21,137 nt of DNA from a virus, in the IMG/VR virus record IMGVR_UViG_3300025286_001564, positions 1 through 21,137 of that record, one strand, 5' to 3'. Positions 11,840 to 21,137 of this stretch are shown piece by piece (the stretch's first letter is position 1; the number at the start of each line of letters is the position of its first letter). Both the position numbers and the translations under genes were made by a program. The notes under the pieces were generated by a model that had not been told where the DNA came from, searched no databases, and saw only the letters and a program-made list of their open reading frames with translations.

Positions 11840-13843
11840 ATGGAGCAGCGTAGTCATTTAAATAGAATTCCTGAGTTGGCTGCGAGTATATGGACGGGAG
11901 GCCCAGCGAATGTTTTCTGGGATATGTACTACGGTGATAAGACATTTGAGGAATCAATGGAAGATTTCGGCAATACTATGCTGGGCCATATGGAAGATTA
12001 TGATATGGCGTCCGCTTATGAAGATGATGAGTTTGCCGTCGAGAAAGCCGCATATCAGATTGAAATGGCAGGATCTGCCGACCCGGCAGCTCTTGCTGGA
12101 GTAACAGGGATGTTAACACCCTGGGGTCCAGGGCTTGATGTCCCAGACATTGCCAGTCTCCTTGAGGAATTTCCTGCTGTCGAGGTGGGCTTCAATACCA
12201 ACGACGAAGGCCTCTTTGATGAAGCAAATGCTATTTCTAACCATCCGGCATTTACCGGAGCTGTTGACAGGATTGAAGACGAGGCTGAAGACCGGGGCCT
12301 CCTAGCAGATATTAAAAACATATTCAGTGGCGTTGGTGACTGGCTTGGGGAAAACGTGTTCTCTCCACTGGGTGAGGGTGTGGTGGCACAAGGCGAGGGG
12401 ACAATGGCAATCGGAGAAGGTATCGGTGACGCCATAACAGATAGCATTACCACTGCCGGGGATAATTGGCAGTTAAACCAACTGGGGAACAAAGCAGCCT
12501 GGGAGCATACGTTAGGCCAGGGAGTAAGCGAGCAAACCAATAATAAGTTTATGGAACTAGAAGACAAGGCAATGACTCGAGAATACTTCCGGGTCTTAGA
12601 TGATATTCTGAAAGATGAAGGCCCAGCCGCGCTGAAGGCATATATAGGAGACGAGCGTAACTATCAGACCGGAGAGCTAGACATGGGCATGGTGAACGAG
12701 TGGCTCGAGGATTATCACAACAAAATAAGCGGTGGTGCAGCTGACCCCAATAAATGGAATAGTATGCAGACGTGGCAAAATGCCGTGGATGCTGTACAGT
12801 TTTCTATGGATCAGGAATCCAAAGATGTTACTGCAACTATGCAGCCCACACCCCGCCTGGCAACTTCCTTGCCAGTAGAGTCATGGAAACAAGACATACC
12901 GTCCAATATTTATTTAGGTGACGCGGATCAGGATAAATACAAACCATACTTTATGCCGGGTTCGGCTGGCGATTGGGATGCAGAGGCGTTAATGGAAGAA
13001 GGGTTGGAACCAGACGAACTCAGTCCGCAAGAACAAATGCTGGGTCACCCACTAGATAGCACTCCATATGACCGATTAAGGGCAGTAGACCGTGATCTTA
13101 TGCAAGCAAGCGGGACTATGCCTAAAGGAAGATTCACGCCCACAGAAGAAGAGGCGTTAATGGAAGAAGGATTAGACCCAATGTGGGACAAAATTTGGGC
13201 AAAGCCAAAAGAAGAGGCCTACGGTCCAGGATACCCTGATTATTACACTAGGTTCTTGAATGCGTTTAATCAGAGAGAAGGATCAGGCCGATATGATTAT
13301 CGACAGAAGCTTCCGGAATTATATGCAGAAGCGGAAATGCTGTATTACTTAACCGAACCCTGGGATACAGAGGGTCGGCCAGGAGACAACCCAGCAAAAG
13401 GTGTTAATTACCAGATAGTAGAAGGAGTTAAACTACCACAATATATAGATGAAGACCTGACACAAGAACACGACCACTTTACAAACTGGGCTAATCAGTT
13501 TATGGATAATCCAAGGAATAGACGAGGGATGTTCTTTGATGCGGCAGAAAACTTACGAGACAACATGTCCCAGTTTATGGGCGTAACGTATGAGGATATC
13601 TTGGGTGAAGAAATGGATGCGAATACTCAGTATCAAAGAATGCTGTTTATGGATCCCGATAGCTCTGGTTCGGCTAGAAGAACAGCGAGACTGGTGGCAG
13701 ACTATAACTTACCGCCTGATGCAGAGCCCTGGTTAAAGCAAAGAATGCGGGAGCAGATGGCAGACAACCTTAAAAACTGGGAAGCAGCAGGTAAAACACG
13801 AGAGGAATTTTTAGTTACCTTTATGAAGGAAAGACCATATTAG
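11840..13843 (+). CDS. Unknown acidic virion or scaffold candidate, 667 residues
   Basis: I do not recognise this protein. The ATG follows the portal stop directly, with AAGGAGG seven bases upstream. It is strongly acidic and helical overall. It has a Gly-rich amphipathic section at about 160-215 (NIFSGVGDWLGENVFSPLGE, VVAQGEGTMAIGEGIGDAIT) that could interact with membrane. A short internal repeat, EALMEEGL(E/D)P, appears at residues 382-391 and 438-447; at DNA level 27 of 30 bases match. Position after the portal suggests a scaffold, protease, internal virion or ejection protein. No protease catalytic motif or major-capsid pattern is visible. Confidence 0.8.
   Translation: MEQRSHLNRIPELAASIWTGGPANVFWDMYYGDKTFEESMEDFGNTMLGHMEDYDMASAYEDDEFAVEKAAYQIEMAGSADPAALAGVTGMLTPWGPGLDVPDIASLLEEFPAVEVGFNTNDEGLFDEANAISNHPAFTGAVDRIEDEAEDRGLLADIKNIFSGVGDWLGENVFSPLGEGVVAQGEGTMAIGEGIGDAITDSITTAGDNWQLNQLGNKAAWEHTLGQGVSEQTNNKFMELEDKAMTREYFRVLDDILKDEGPAALKAYIGDERNYQTGELDMGMVNEWLEDYHNKISGGAADPNKWNSMQTWQNAVDAVQFSMDQESKDVTATMQPTPRLATSLPVESWKQDIPSNIYLGDADQDKYKPYFMPGSAGDWDAEALMEEGLEPDELSPQEQMLGHPLDSTPYDRLRAVDRDLMQASGTMPKGRFTPTEEEALMEEGLDPMWDKIWAKPKEEAYGPGYPDYYTRFLNAFNQREGSGRYDYRQKLPELYAEAEMLYYLTEPWDTEGRPGDNPAKGVNYQIVEGVKLPQYIDEDLTQEHDHFTNWANQFMDNPRNRRGMFFDAAENLRDNMSQFMGVTYEDILGEEMDANTQYQRMLFMDPDSSGSARRTARLVADYNLPPDAEPWLKQRMREQMADNLKNWEAAGKTREEFLVTFMKERPY
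12983..13180 (+). repeat. Pair of 30-bp direct repeats inside the 667-residue gene
   Basis: The copies at 12983-13012 and 13151-13180 begin with an identical 20 bases and match at 27 of 30. They are 168 bp apart, in frame, and encode EALMEEGLEP and EALMEEGLDP. Confidence 0.85.
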
Positions 13844-13853
13844 GAGGTTCAAC

Positions 13854-14573
13854 ATGCCCAATGGCAACGATGCATCGATGGAAGATTTATTTGCAGGTAT
13901 AGGGGGGATAGATACAGACTGGCTAGGGGAAACAGCGTTTACTCCGGCAGAACGGTTTAGACAATTTGCTACACGCAGGACTGCGCCAGGGTCTGTGATG
14001 CGTAACGCACTGTATGGCTTGCAGTCACCTCTACTACAGCAATATTATCTGGGTGGCTTTGGTGGAGGCACACCAAGATTCGGTACACAGACCGGGTTTG
14101 GTGGTAGCTTTGCTGATTTTATGGGTGGATATACTGGCGCGACTCCAACAGACTTACGCTCTTTAGCGGGGGAGATTGGTCGCATCAGTCAAATGCCGGA
14201 GGGCACAGGGCCTGGTGGCTTTCTAGAGTATCTAACAGGCATTGGTGAGCCCGTGCCTGGTGCTGGTGTATCTCCAGGGCCCGCGGTACCAAGAACCATT
14301 AGCCCGGAAGAAGCTACCCTGTTTAGGGAACTATATGCAAGCGGGCAGGGCGCAAGGGAAAACAGGCTTGGCCTAGCGAATCTCTTGGCATTACAACGAC
14401 CGGGCGGTGGCCTTTATGGGGGTGTTGTTGGACAGGCTATGGGGGGTGTCTTGAATGAATTATATGATGCATATGTGGGCCAGAACCCAATGGGTAATTT
14501 CTTGAATTACTTCCTGACACAGACAGGTGGCGGAACTGATGCAAGCACTGCACTGTCTCAACTTTATGGATAG
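13854..14573 (+). CDS. Unknown Gly-rich late protein, 239 residues
   Basis: An AGGAGG overlapping the previous gene's stop serves the ATG at 13854. The protein is rich in glycine and aromatics, with stretches such as QQYYLGGFGGGTPRFGTQTG, GFGGSFADFMGGY and GGGLYGGVVGQAMGGVL. Such composition suits a flexible internal or surface virion protein. It begins MPNGNDASMEDLFAGIGG; the next gene begins MANGDAFTDYLAGGGWG, so the two may be distant relatives. I see no enzyme motif or transmembrane segment. Function unknown. Confidence 0.8.
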   Translation: MPNGNDASMEDLFAGIGGIDTDWLGETAFTPAERFRQFATRRTAPGSVMRNALYGLQSPLLQQYYLGGFGGGTPRFGTQTGFGGSFADFMGGYTGATPTDLRSLAGEIGRISQMPEGTGPGGFLEYLTGIGEPVPGAGVSPGPAVPRTISPEEATLFRELYASGQGARENRLGLANLLALQRPGGGLYGGVVGQAMGGVLNELYDAYVGQNPMGNFLNYFLTQTGGGTDASTALSQLYG

Positions 14574-14582
14574 GAGTTAATC

Positions 14583-14948
14583 ATGGCTAATGGTGATGCA
14601 TTTACAGACTACCTAGCGGGTGGTGGCTGGGGATCATTATCGCCGGCGGTTGGGCAAATGGTTTTAGCCCAGCTTCCACAGGCGGCATACTTTAGTTCGC
14701 CTGCCGGAGAAGCCTTTGGAAGCCAAAGCCCACGTCGCAGTCGCTATATGCAAAGGGCATATCAGGATGTTTATGGTGATTATCTTGGTGAAATTGGCAG
14801 ATCATTCCGCCAGGGTCAACCCCCTGCTACATTCATGGACTATCTGGAAACAGATCCGTGGACTAAGAGATATGGTCAGCTACCGCAATTCGAGAGGGGA
14901 GTCACACAGCAGTTTACTAATCCAAGAACGAGGTTCATCTTTTATTAA
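14583..14948 (+). CDS. Unknown late protein, 121 residues
   Basis: The ATG at 14583 has TAGGAG seven bases upstream, partly formed by the preceding stop. The protein is Gly/Ala-rich at the N-terminus and aromatic-rich at the C-terminus (YMQRAYQDVYGDYLGEIGRS, ATFMDYLETDPWTKRYGQ). Its opening residues resemble those of the gene before it, and both contain xxFxDYL/FLxYL-type segments, so a duplicated short module is possible. It ends with TAATG, overlapping the start of the giant gene by one base, so the two are translationally coupled. Function unknown. Confidence 0.78.
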   Translation: MANGDAFTDYLAGGGWGSLSPAVGQMVLAQLPQAAYFSSPAGEAFGSQSPRRSRYMQRAYQDVYGDYLGEIGRSFRQGQPPATFMDYLETDPWTKRYGQLPQFERGVTQQFTNPRTRFIFY

Positions 14949-17900
14949 TGCCTAGCGAAGAACAAAGAGAAAAACTACGCCAGATGGCAGAACAACGGCG
15001 GCAGAGGGAAGAACGACAAGCCCGGCCTATTCCCCAGACGGGAATGAATTTGGCGGGCAAATATCTTGCGCCTATTCTCCAGAGCAAGCCGGCACAGGCT
15101 GCTATGGAATATCCTCGCCGTGCTGCGGTTGAGGAGATTCAGAGAATCGGAGAATTGAAAGAGGCCTACGAGCAGGGCGGAATAGGCGGTATGTTATGGC
15201 ATGGAGCAAGAGAGTATGGAAGCGATATTTTAGATATCGGGGCGGATGTTTCGTCTGGGTTTGGATTAAAGCCTGGTGGAATGCCAGAGAGCTGGGGGGA
15301 GAGGCTAGATCCTTCTCGTAATGTAGAGCTTGGGGCACAAGTCGAGGCAGACAAACAGGCCTTTCGTGATCGTGAAGGCCGTAATCCCACGATGACAGAA
15401 GAATACGATATCATGGCGCAAGTCCAGGATGTAGCAATGCCCTGGCTAACAGAACGCCATAAGGTTGGGCCGGTAGAGTTTTCTAACAGGATGCTTGTTG
15501 AACTGCCAACGGAAGTGGCAGCCGGTATTGGAGAGACGGTATTAACCGGGGGCACGGCATTTGCCGCAAAGACTGTTGCAAGGCTAGGTGCTAGGAAAGC
15601 AGCTCAGATGGGAGCTGATACCCTGGCTCAACAAGCTGCACGTAATACGGTAAGGGCTACCACAGAAGCAACCAGACAAGCATTATTAATTCCTAAACGT
15701 ATTGATGATCTTGCAGGGCGCATAATAACAGCACCTTTTAAAGCAGCCTTTACTGGCGTCCGAGGTGGCATTGCCGGTACCAGGCTAACATTTAGGGGAC
15801 TTGAAACTATGGTTAATAAGTTCCGCAGGAAGGCACAGGAAGAGGGCCTGCCCATGGATCAGGTTAACGCAACTGCAAAGCAAGCAGTTGATGATGCCGT
15901 GAACAGCGGACATATTGAAGGCGTACCTTTTGATTATGTCTTCTACGATGAAATGTTTGAAGAACAGCTCGACAATCCGACTTGGGTTTTGCCTCGACAA
16001 GAAGTGGAAGGCACAGTTACCGCACCAGTTACCACGGTAGTACGCCTAGCGGAGTCTATGGCTGGTACTGGCACACTTGCTGGAGGCCTAAAACCAGGTT
16101 CTTACGTTAATGTACACGTTGATGAATATGATCCAGAGATTATCCAGGCGTTCAATATCGCACATGGAACGAACTTCACCGCGAGGAGCATTGCTGATGA
16201 TGCTTCCTTGCAGTCACTGATCGCTTCTAATGCCGAGCATTACCACGCCTCTCCAGTTTGTAAGAAATTTTCATTAATAAATCCCAACCGGATAGTTGAC
16301 GAGAATGATTATGCCATCGCAACATCCGTGGCAAGAAACATACGCATGACCAGCCCCAAGACTATTACCATAGAAAATGTTCCGCAGTATCAAAACACGT
16401 TGCTGTTTAAGCAAATCACAGATGCAATAGATGCAGATTCTATTGGGTATAAATGGGATGTACAACTAGTAAATGCTGCTGACTACGGTGGGTCGCAGCA
16501 CAGACCTAGAATGCTTCTTAGGGCTGTTCGCAATGATGTTGGTGAGCTTCCAGCTCTTCCTGAGAAAACAGGTCCGACAGACTGGTATGACAACCTGGAG
16601 GATTTAATTAAAGCAGAAGAGGATGCTGGTAATGCAATGTCACTCGCCCAGGCGTTTAGGCCTATCACCCGTGAGACCCATTGGGAGGTAGACCGAATAC
16701 GTACTATGATTGCAGAAGGAAAGCTAGATTCTAACCGGCCTATTTTAACCACAGGGGGATCAGGTGTCTTTGAAGAGGCCAACGCGAGAAACTCCGGGAG
16801 AAACCTTCATACTAGGGAGTACGCTGGGCCACAGGCAGGGGGAACACTTGTAGCGTCCAAGGGGCAAGTGCCACGTATTATTCTGCCAGGGCCAACAGGG
16901 ATTGATGATGAAGCGACGAAAGTGATAAGGGCAACCCCTGATATGTGGAAAAGGTACATGGGCCTTCCTGATGATTTCGTTATACCGCCCCCAGGTAAAT
17001 ATGGGAAGGATTACACAGGCAATCAACTTGCCAAGACAGTACTTGGTAATGGCATACATGGGGCGGTGACCAGGGACTTTATACAGCCTATCGTGGATAT
17101 TCATCAAGCCAAACGCCTAGTTGATACCCCGGACATCAGGCCAAACGCAGCAAACGATTTTGCCGCACAGCAAGCGTCTGCCAATGACAACACCTTTGGT
17201 GTACCGGATATTGAGATGGTGTCACCAAGGACCGGGTTTGGTAGCAAAATGCTACAGACATATCAAAATGTAAAGTCGGCCATAGCAGATAAAACAGCGG
17301 TTAATGCAACAAATAATCTAATGGCTACGGCCAACAACATGTTGCGACGCAAATCCACAATAATACCGGATCTTTTTCAACGAAGGACAAAACCTGAGAC
17401 CGCAGAAGAATTATATGAACGGGGGATTGGAAGGGAAGCTGCTGACAAGATTAAAAGTTGGTCTGACGGTACGGCTAACCGGGTTGAAGGACATGCGACC
17501 GTTGTTAGGGAAAAGACGGGGATTGGGATTGCCACAATACAGGCATTGTTTCCTAAACTATTAAAGTCCAACATGGGTGGTCCGATTGAAAGGCGCATAG
17601 CACAATCTTTTGATGCGGACAATAATATTGTTACCGCCCAGGGGGAACTCTTAGAGAACTTATTGTTATCAGAGAAACAGGGCAATCAGATTAACTTTGC
17701 TTTTACAGATGAATATTTTATAGACAACAATATAGATCAAACTGTATTGGGTAACTCTATAGTTGACCTCAGTACTCCCGCAGGCCAGAGGTATAAGAAT
17801 ATTGCTCCTGGCGATGTGAAAAAAAATATGAGGGGGGAAGACATAAGCCTGACTCTACAGCCGGGATATCGTGATGTAGTGGAGCGACTACCTTTATATG

Positions 17901-20900
17901 TAGCTGCATTAAAGTCTGCCGTTGTTACGCTAGACAAGGATCTAATAGGGAGAGTTAATAAACGTGGGGGTTCGTTGTTTGGATTCAAAGAAGGAGACAA
18001 GGTGTCAGCGTATGACATTATGTCTGAACTTGCCGCGATACCCAAAAGGTATGAGGCGCAATTAATCCAAGAGGGAGTTGGCGGAGCTGGCAAAGCTCGC
18101 CACGTTTTATACAATGAAGGTGCCGGATATCAGCCCAGTAATGTCATGGGAGAATCGGTACAAGATGATGGTGTGTTGTCACGGGGGTTGAGTGAATTAG
18201 AATTATCAGACCAGGGTGATATACCAAAGAGATGGGGAGTGAAATCCGTGAAAGAACGAGAGATGCCCTCGCAGGCTCTAGGCATGTTCTTTCGTCATGT
18301 GTATGCCAGTCCTGCTGTATCTAACGGTGAGTTTGTGGAATACGCAGGCAACATAGTGCAGAACAGAAAGCTGGGCCAGTATGTTAATCGGATTGCCAAT
18401 GAAAACATGAAGGGTAGATATGGCACAGTCGCACAGCTTGTTGGCGAAAAGGTTTATAAAAAATACAACATTAACTTGGTCGAGATCAAACGGCTATTAA
18501 AGAATGTTGCCAGAAGAGAATGGACGGGCCGTGGCAGGCAGGCACGTCTCCTATCGAGAGCTGAGGTTATTATTGCCGAGATGGAAGCAGCCGGTAAAAT
18601 CACCCCTAATGTCACTAGCGATTTGGGAGACATTGATATATCTGTGATAGCACGGGCGGAAACGGATCGCCTCGAGGCAAGCCTTGTTAAGTGGAGAAAA
18701 GAAATAGATAGCCTGATGACCAACAAGGGCTGGAACAAGGCCGAGAAAGAGAGACTTACAAAATTATTCAAGAAGGCTACCCGTGATATGGAACAGATGA
18801 AAAAAGAGGTCACGGGCCGTATGGGCCAGTTATCCGGCATTGGACTTGAGGGACATTATTTCCCGGTATTATTTAGAGACGCCATCATAGAGAGCCAAGA
18901 GTTTATAAAGCGTACTACAGATCCATCAGGTTTTGCCAAAGCGTATATGGCTCTTAACAATCTGATGAGAACCTATGGTGCAACTGGGGACATGAGTGCT
19001 ATGGGTATTCAAGGGTGGTCTACGGTTATGAACGATGCACTACGTCGTGTCGTAGAAGACCCGTTGCGCAAAGGTACAGGCAGGGGTCAGCATTTACTTG
19101 TAGCTGACCGACGGGGTGATGGCATCACTGCCATTCGTGATTCCTGGGAAGCTTTTGTTCATGCAGGACCCGAGGTTGTTGGAGAGTTCTTCCAGCTACA
19201 AGATGTGTTGGCTAAACAAACAGGTAGGGCAACACCACTAGAAGCTGCCAGTTCTGGGTTGGCCATACTAGGCAATGCCCCGGATATGTTCCTTAATAGG
19301 CGCATGGCTCAATTTCCTGGTTTGAAAAACTTTGACAGAGCATTTACGCACTACGGCAACGTACTACGATATCAGCTCTTTGATGCTGAAATGCAATTAC
19401 GAATGGTGGATACAGGGATGACTACCAAGCAACTCATAGATAGTGGGGATGCAGCACAGATATCTTCTATAGTAAACGTAATGACCGGTGTGGGTAAGCG
19501 TGGGTATGGTGGCAGTATAGGCCAGTTCCTCTTATTTGCACCACGCTTCTTTGCCGCCAGAATGAGTTTCGCAGGCCATGCTATTAAGGGAGCCGCTAAA
19601 GGAGATAGGGCTACATTACAGGAACGCATTGCCAAACAATACATGAGTAAAATGATGGGCACGGCAACATTCCTTACCTTTGCTATCAATGAAGCGATGG
19701 GAGAAGAAACAGATATCAGTCCCTGGCTACGAGACGAGGCAACCGGTAAGTGGCACTTCAACCCAAACTTTATGCGTATCCATGTAGGGGATTTAGATAT
19801 TAGTTTATTCGGCCCCTGGGATACAATGTTCCGAATAGCATCAACGCCATTCTTTGCTGTGGCAAATGGCATAGGAGAGGGGGGCGGAATAGACGAGAGC
19901 TTCAAGGCTTTCCGGGGATTAGTTAGCGGACCTGCTGCAAGTCTAGCTATGGATCTTGCTACGGGCACGGATGCTATTGGCCAGACTACACGTCCTATTG
20001 TCGGCAAGCAGTTAGTCGATGGCGAGATAGTACATGTAAGTAATTTTGATAGCCTAATGAGCGGACAAACAATAGGGACTTTGGCGGAACACCTGATTCC
20101 CTTTGCCTGGGACGAACTGTTCCGTGCAGATCCGGGTAAGGAATCCTTAATACAGAGGACATATGGAGGGGTGCAACAGATAAGACAAGGCGATGTATTG
20201 GGTGGTGGAGCAGACATTGCGACAGCAGCAGGCCAGGGACTCGGCCAATTGTTTGGCATAAAGAGTAGCTATGAATCCCTTAATGAAACATTGGATGAGG
20301 TGTATGCATCGGTTCTGGAACTAGGCCCGACCAATGTAGATTTACAGGAAGCTTTCAGTATGACTGAAGGCGAACTGGCAGAGTATCTAAGGGACATTGG
20401 TAAGGGTGGATGGAATGATGGGCGTGGCTTTGATGTTAGTCTCAGCATCAGGAGATTGTTGTCGGGCAACCAGACGCCAAGCTTCTCTGAGGTTGCCGGC
20501 GATTATCGCAAGAACATTAAAAGAATGACAGAAGAAGGTCGCTTTGCAGATATTCTATCTCCAGAGGATTGGGAGAAGGCAAAGGCTAAGATTGACGAGA
20601 GGGTTCGGAATAGTGCTAGCGAGTACACTAGATACAAAGCTGAACGAGACCGCCTTTTAGTAGAGGAGCAGAATTTTTTACAGGTAGCTGAAGACGCATT
20701 TATAGCTAATGGAATGCAAAACATAACAACATATTACGCAGATGTACGAGAGATACGTAAAGAGGCTTCAGATAAAAGACGTGCCCTTACCGGGCCACAG
20801 GGAGCTTTTAGGGGTGTAGACGAGCTGTTTACTTTTGGACGGGAATCTTCTTTGGGTATATTATCTAACGCTGATGTTGATGTATATGACTTTGCCCAGG

Positions 20901-21137
20901 CGTCTTACTATGACAAGCTATATGGAGAAGATAACATCATTATCCCAGCCACGGGTGAACCGGACTGGGATAAGCGAGACCGCAAGCTCGAGGAGTGGGC
21001 GGTCGATATGAAGAAGAGGTTTAAGACTCTAGCGGATTCTGACATTGCGTCCTATCTATTAAGGGTACAACAGTCAGCCAAACGAGAAGCCCCTCCCGTT
21101 GCCAGTGCTATGCTGGAAATATCTGAGCGTATTGCAC
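14948..21137 (+). CDS. Giant polyvalent-type virion protein with embedded C5-cytosine methyltransferase (3' end outside window)
   Basis: The frame from the ATG at 14948 stays open for 2063 codons to the window edge. Residues 1-30 are a charged coiled coil; about 30-360 are mostly helical with an Ala/Gly-rich amphipathic part (185-290). Residues about 364-720 form a C5-cytosine methyltransferase: motif I RLAESMAGTGTLAGGL (366-381), motif IV ASPVCKKFS with Cys438, motif VI IENVP (475-479), motif VIII NAADYGGSQHRPR (509-521), motif IX TREYAGPQAGGT (622-633) and motif X VLGNGIHGAVTRDF (from about 698). The rest is long and helical. QFLLFAPRFFAARMSF (about 1526-1541) and MRIHVGDLDISLFGPWDT (1609-1626) resemble, from memory, segments of large polyvalent phage proteins (LPD38-like). 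The start is coupled to the preceding gene. Ejection with the DNA is inferred. Confidence 0.9.
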   Translation, partial: MPSEEQREKLRQMAEQRRQREERQARPIPQTGMNLAGKYLAPILQSKPAQAAMEYPRRAAVEEIQRIGELKEAYEQGGIGGMLWHGAREYGSDILDIGADVSSGFGLKPGGMPESWGERLDPSRNVELGAQVEADKQAFRDREGRNPTMTEEYDIMAQVQDVAMPWLTERHKVGPVEFSNRMLVELPTEVAAGIGETVLTGGTAFAAKTVARLGARKAAQMGADTLAQQAARNTVRATTEATRQALLIPKRIDDLAGRIITAPFKAAFTGVRGGIAGTRLTFRGLETMVNKFRRKAQEEGLPMDQVNATAKQAVDDAVNSGHIEGVPFDYVFYDEMFEEQLDNPTWVLPRQEVEGTVTAPVTTVVRLAESMAGTGTLAGGLKPGSYVNVHVDEYDPEIIQAFNIAHGTNFTARSIADDASLQSLIASNAEHYHASPVCKKFSLINPNRIVDENDYAIATSVARNIRMTSPKTITIENVPQYQNTLLFKQITDAIDADSIGYKWDVQLVNAADYGGSQHRPRMLLRAVRNDVGELPALPEKTGPTDWYDNLEDLIKAEEDAGNAMSLAQAFRPITRETHWEVDRIRTMIAEGKLDSNRPILTTGGSGVFEEANARNSGRNLHTREYAGPQAGGTLVASKGQVPRIILPGPTGIDDEATKVIRATPDMWKRYMGLPDDFVIPPPGKYGKDYTGNQLAKTVLGNGIHGAVTRDFIQPIVDIHQAKRLVDTPDIRPNAANDFAAQQASANDNTFGVPDIEMVSPRTGFGSKMLQTYQNVKSAIADKTAVNATNNLMATANNMLRRKSTIIPDLFQRRTKPETAEELYERGIGREAADKIKSWSDGTANRVEGHATVVREKTGIGIATIQALFPKLLKSNMGGPIERRIAQSFDADNNIVTAQGELLENLLLSEKQGNQINFAFTDEYFIDNNIDQTVLGNSIVDLSTPAGQRYKNIAPGDVKKNMRGEDISLTLQPGYRDVVERLPLYVAALKSAVVTLDKDLIGRVNKRGGSLFGFKEGDKVSAYDIMSELAAIPKRYEAQLIQEGVGGAGKARHVLYNEGAGYQPSNVMGESVQDDGVLSRGLSELELSDQGDIPKRWGVKSVKEREMPSQALGMFFRHVYASPAVSNGEFVEYAGNIVQNRKLGQYVNRIANENMKGRYGTVAQLVGEKVYKKYNINLVEIKRLLKNVARREWTGRGRQARLLSRAEVIIAEMEAAGKITPNVTSDLGDIDISVIARAETDRLEASLVKWRKEIDSLMTNKGWNKAEKERLTKLFKKATRDMEQMKKEVTGRMGQLSGIGLEGHYFPVLFRDAIIESQEFIKRTTDPSGFAKAYMALNNLMRTYGATGDMSAMGIQGWSTVMNDALRRVVEDPLRKGTGRGQHLLVADRRGDGITAIRDSWEAFVHAGPEVVGEFFQLQDVLAKQTGRATPLEAASSGLAILGNAPDMFLNRRMAQFPGLKNFDRAFTHYGNVLRYQLFDAEMQLRMVDTGMTTKQLIDSGDAAQISSIVNVMTGVGKRGYGGSIGQFLLFAPRFFAARMSFAGHAIKGAAKGDRATLQERIAKQYMSKMMGTATFLTFAINEAMGEETDISPWLRDEATGKWHFNPNFMRIHVGDLDISLFGPWDTMFRIASTPFFAVANGIGEGGGIDESFKAFRGLVSGPAASLAMDLATGTDAIGQTTRPIVGKQLVDGEIVHVSNFDSLMSGQTIGTLAEHLIPFAWDELFRADPGKESLIQRTYGGVQQIRQGDVLGGGADIATAAGQGLGQLFGIKSSYESLNETLDEVYASVLELGPTNVDLQEAFSMTEGELAEYLRDIGKGGWNDGRGFDVSLSIRRLLSGNQTPSFSEVAGDYRKNIKRMTEEGRFADILSPEDWEKAKAKIDERVRNSASEYTRYKAERDRLLVEEQNFLQVAEDAFIANGMQNITTYYADVREIRKEASDKRRALTGPQGAFRGVDELFTFGRESSLGILSNADVDVYDFAQASYYDKLYGEDNIIIPATGEPDWDKRDRKLEEWAVDMKKRFKTLADSDIASYLLRVQQSAKREAPPVASAMLEISERIA

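Noticed and set aside
19372-20259. 295-codon minus-strand frame, and other minus-strand frames between 15.1 and 20.7 kb
   Set aside because: They lie opposite the continuous giant plus-strand gene. They have Ser/Pro/Ile-rich antisense composition and no ribosome sites, so they are shadows.

Overview
The window looks like part of a tailed double-stranded DNA bacteriophage genome, either a free phage or a prophage. It carries a small terminase, a large terminase with ATPase and nuclease motifs, a portal protein and a very long virion-type gene. Nothing in it is a host housekeeping gene. The host cannot be named. Strong purine-rich Shine-Dalgarno sequences, TTG and GTG starts and sigma-70-type promoters point to a bacterial host.

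Left arm (1-7262): every gene is on the minus strand. Reading leftward from 7262, a sigma-70-like promoter drives a GP88-like cysteine protein. After it come a stretch of very small ORFs, two unknown proteins and a clear intrinsic terminator (5062-5094). Past the terminator lie a candidate 42-residue cysteine-rich protein and a near-consensus promoter (4841-4869). That promoter starts a tightly overlapping DNA-metabolism operon: MerR/excisionase-type HTH protein, possible OB-fold/SSB-like protein, winged-helix protein, RecB/Cas4-like nuclease, small Cys protein, RepA/AAA_25-type ATPase, unknown protein, sigma region-4 protein, and a C5-cytosine methyltransferase cut by the window edge. Neighbouring genes are mostly joined by 4-base ATGA overlaps or short overlaps.

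Divergent control region (about 7263-8076): roughly 800 bp without a convincing gene. It holds 9-bp and 15-bp tandem repeats, then a dense array of TTACA/TGTAA pentamers, and a long hairpin just before the late genes. It is a candidate replication origin and/or late control region.

Right arm (8077-21137): every gene is on the plus strand in one packed late operon: small terminase, a 27-residue very basic micropeptide, large terminase, portal with a Pro/Gly-rich tail, three unknown virion-candidate proteins, and a giant ORF of at least 2063 codons that is still open at the window end.

Two things stand out. First, the giant ORF contains a complete C5-cytosine DNA methyltransferase domain (motifs I, IV, VI, VIII, IX and X, about residues 364-720). 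It is embedded between long helical regions that look like the large 'polyvalent' proteins thought to enter the cell with phage DNA. Second, a repeated motif, consensus roughly ATDAATACA followed by a Shine-Dalgarno sequence, occurs about nine times on the minus strand between 4.5 and 7.9 kb. It falls in all reading frames and resembles T4-type late promoters (TATAAATA). The same arm encodes a protein with sigma-factor region 4 only, so a phage-specific transcription programme is a testable idea.
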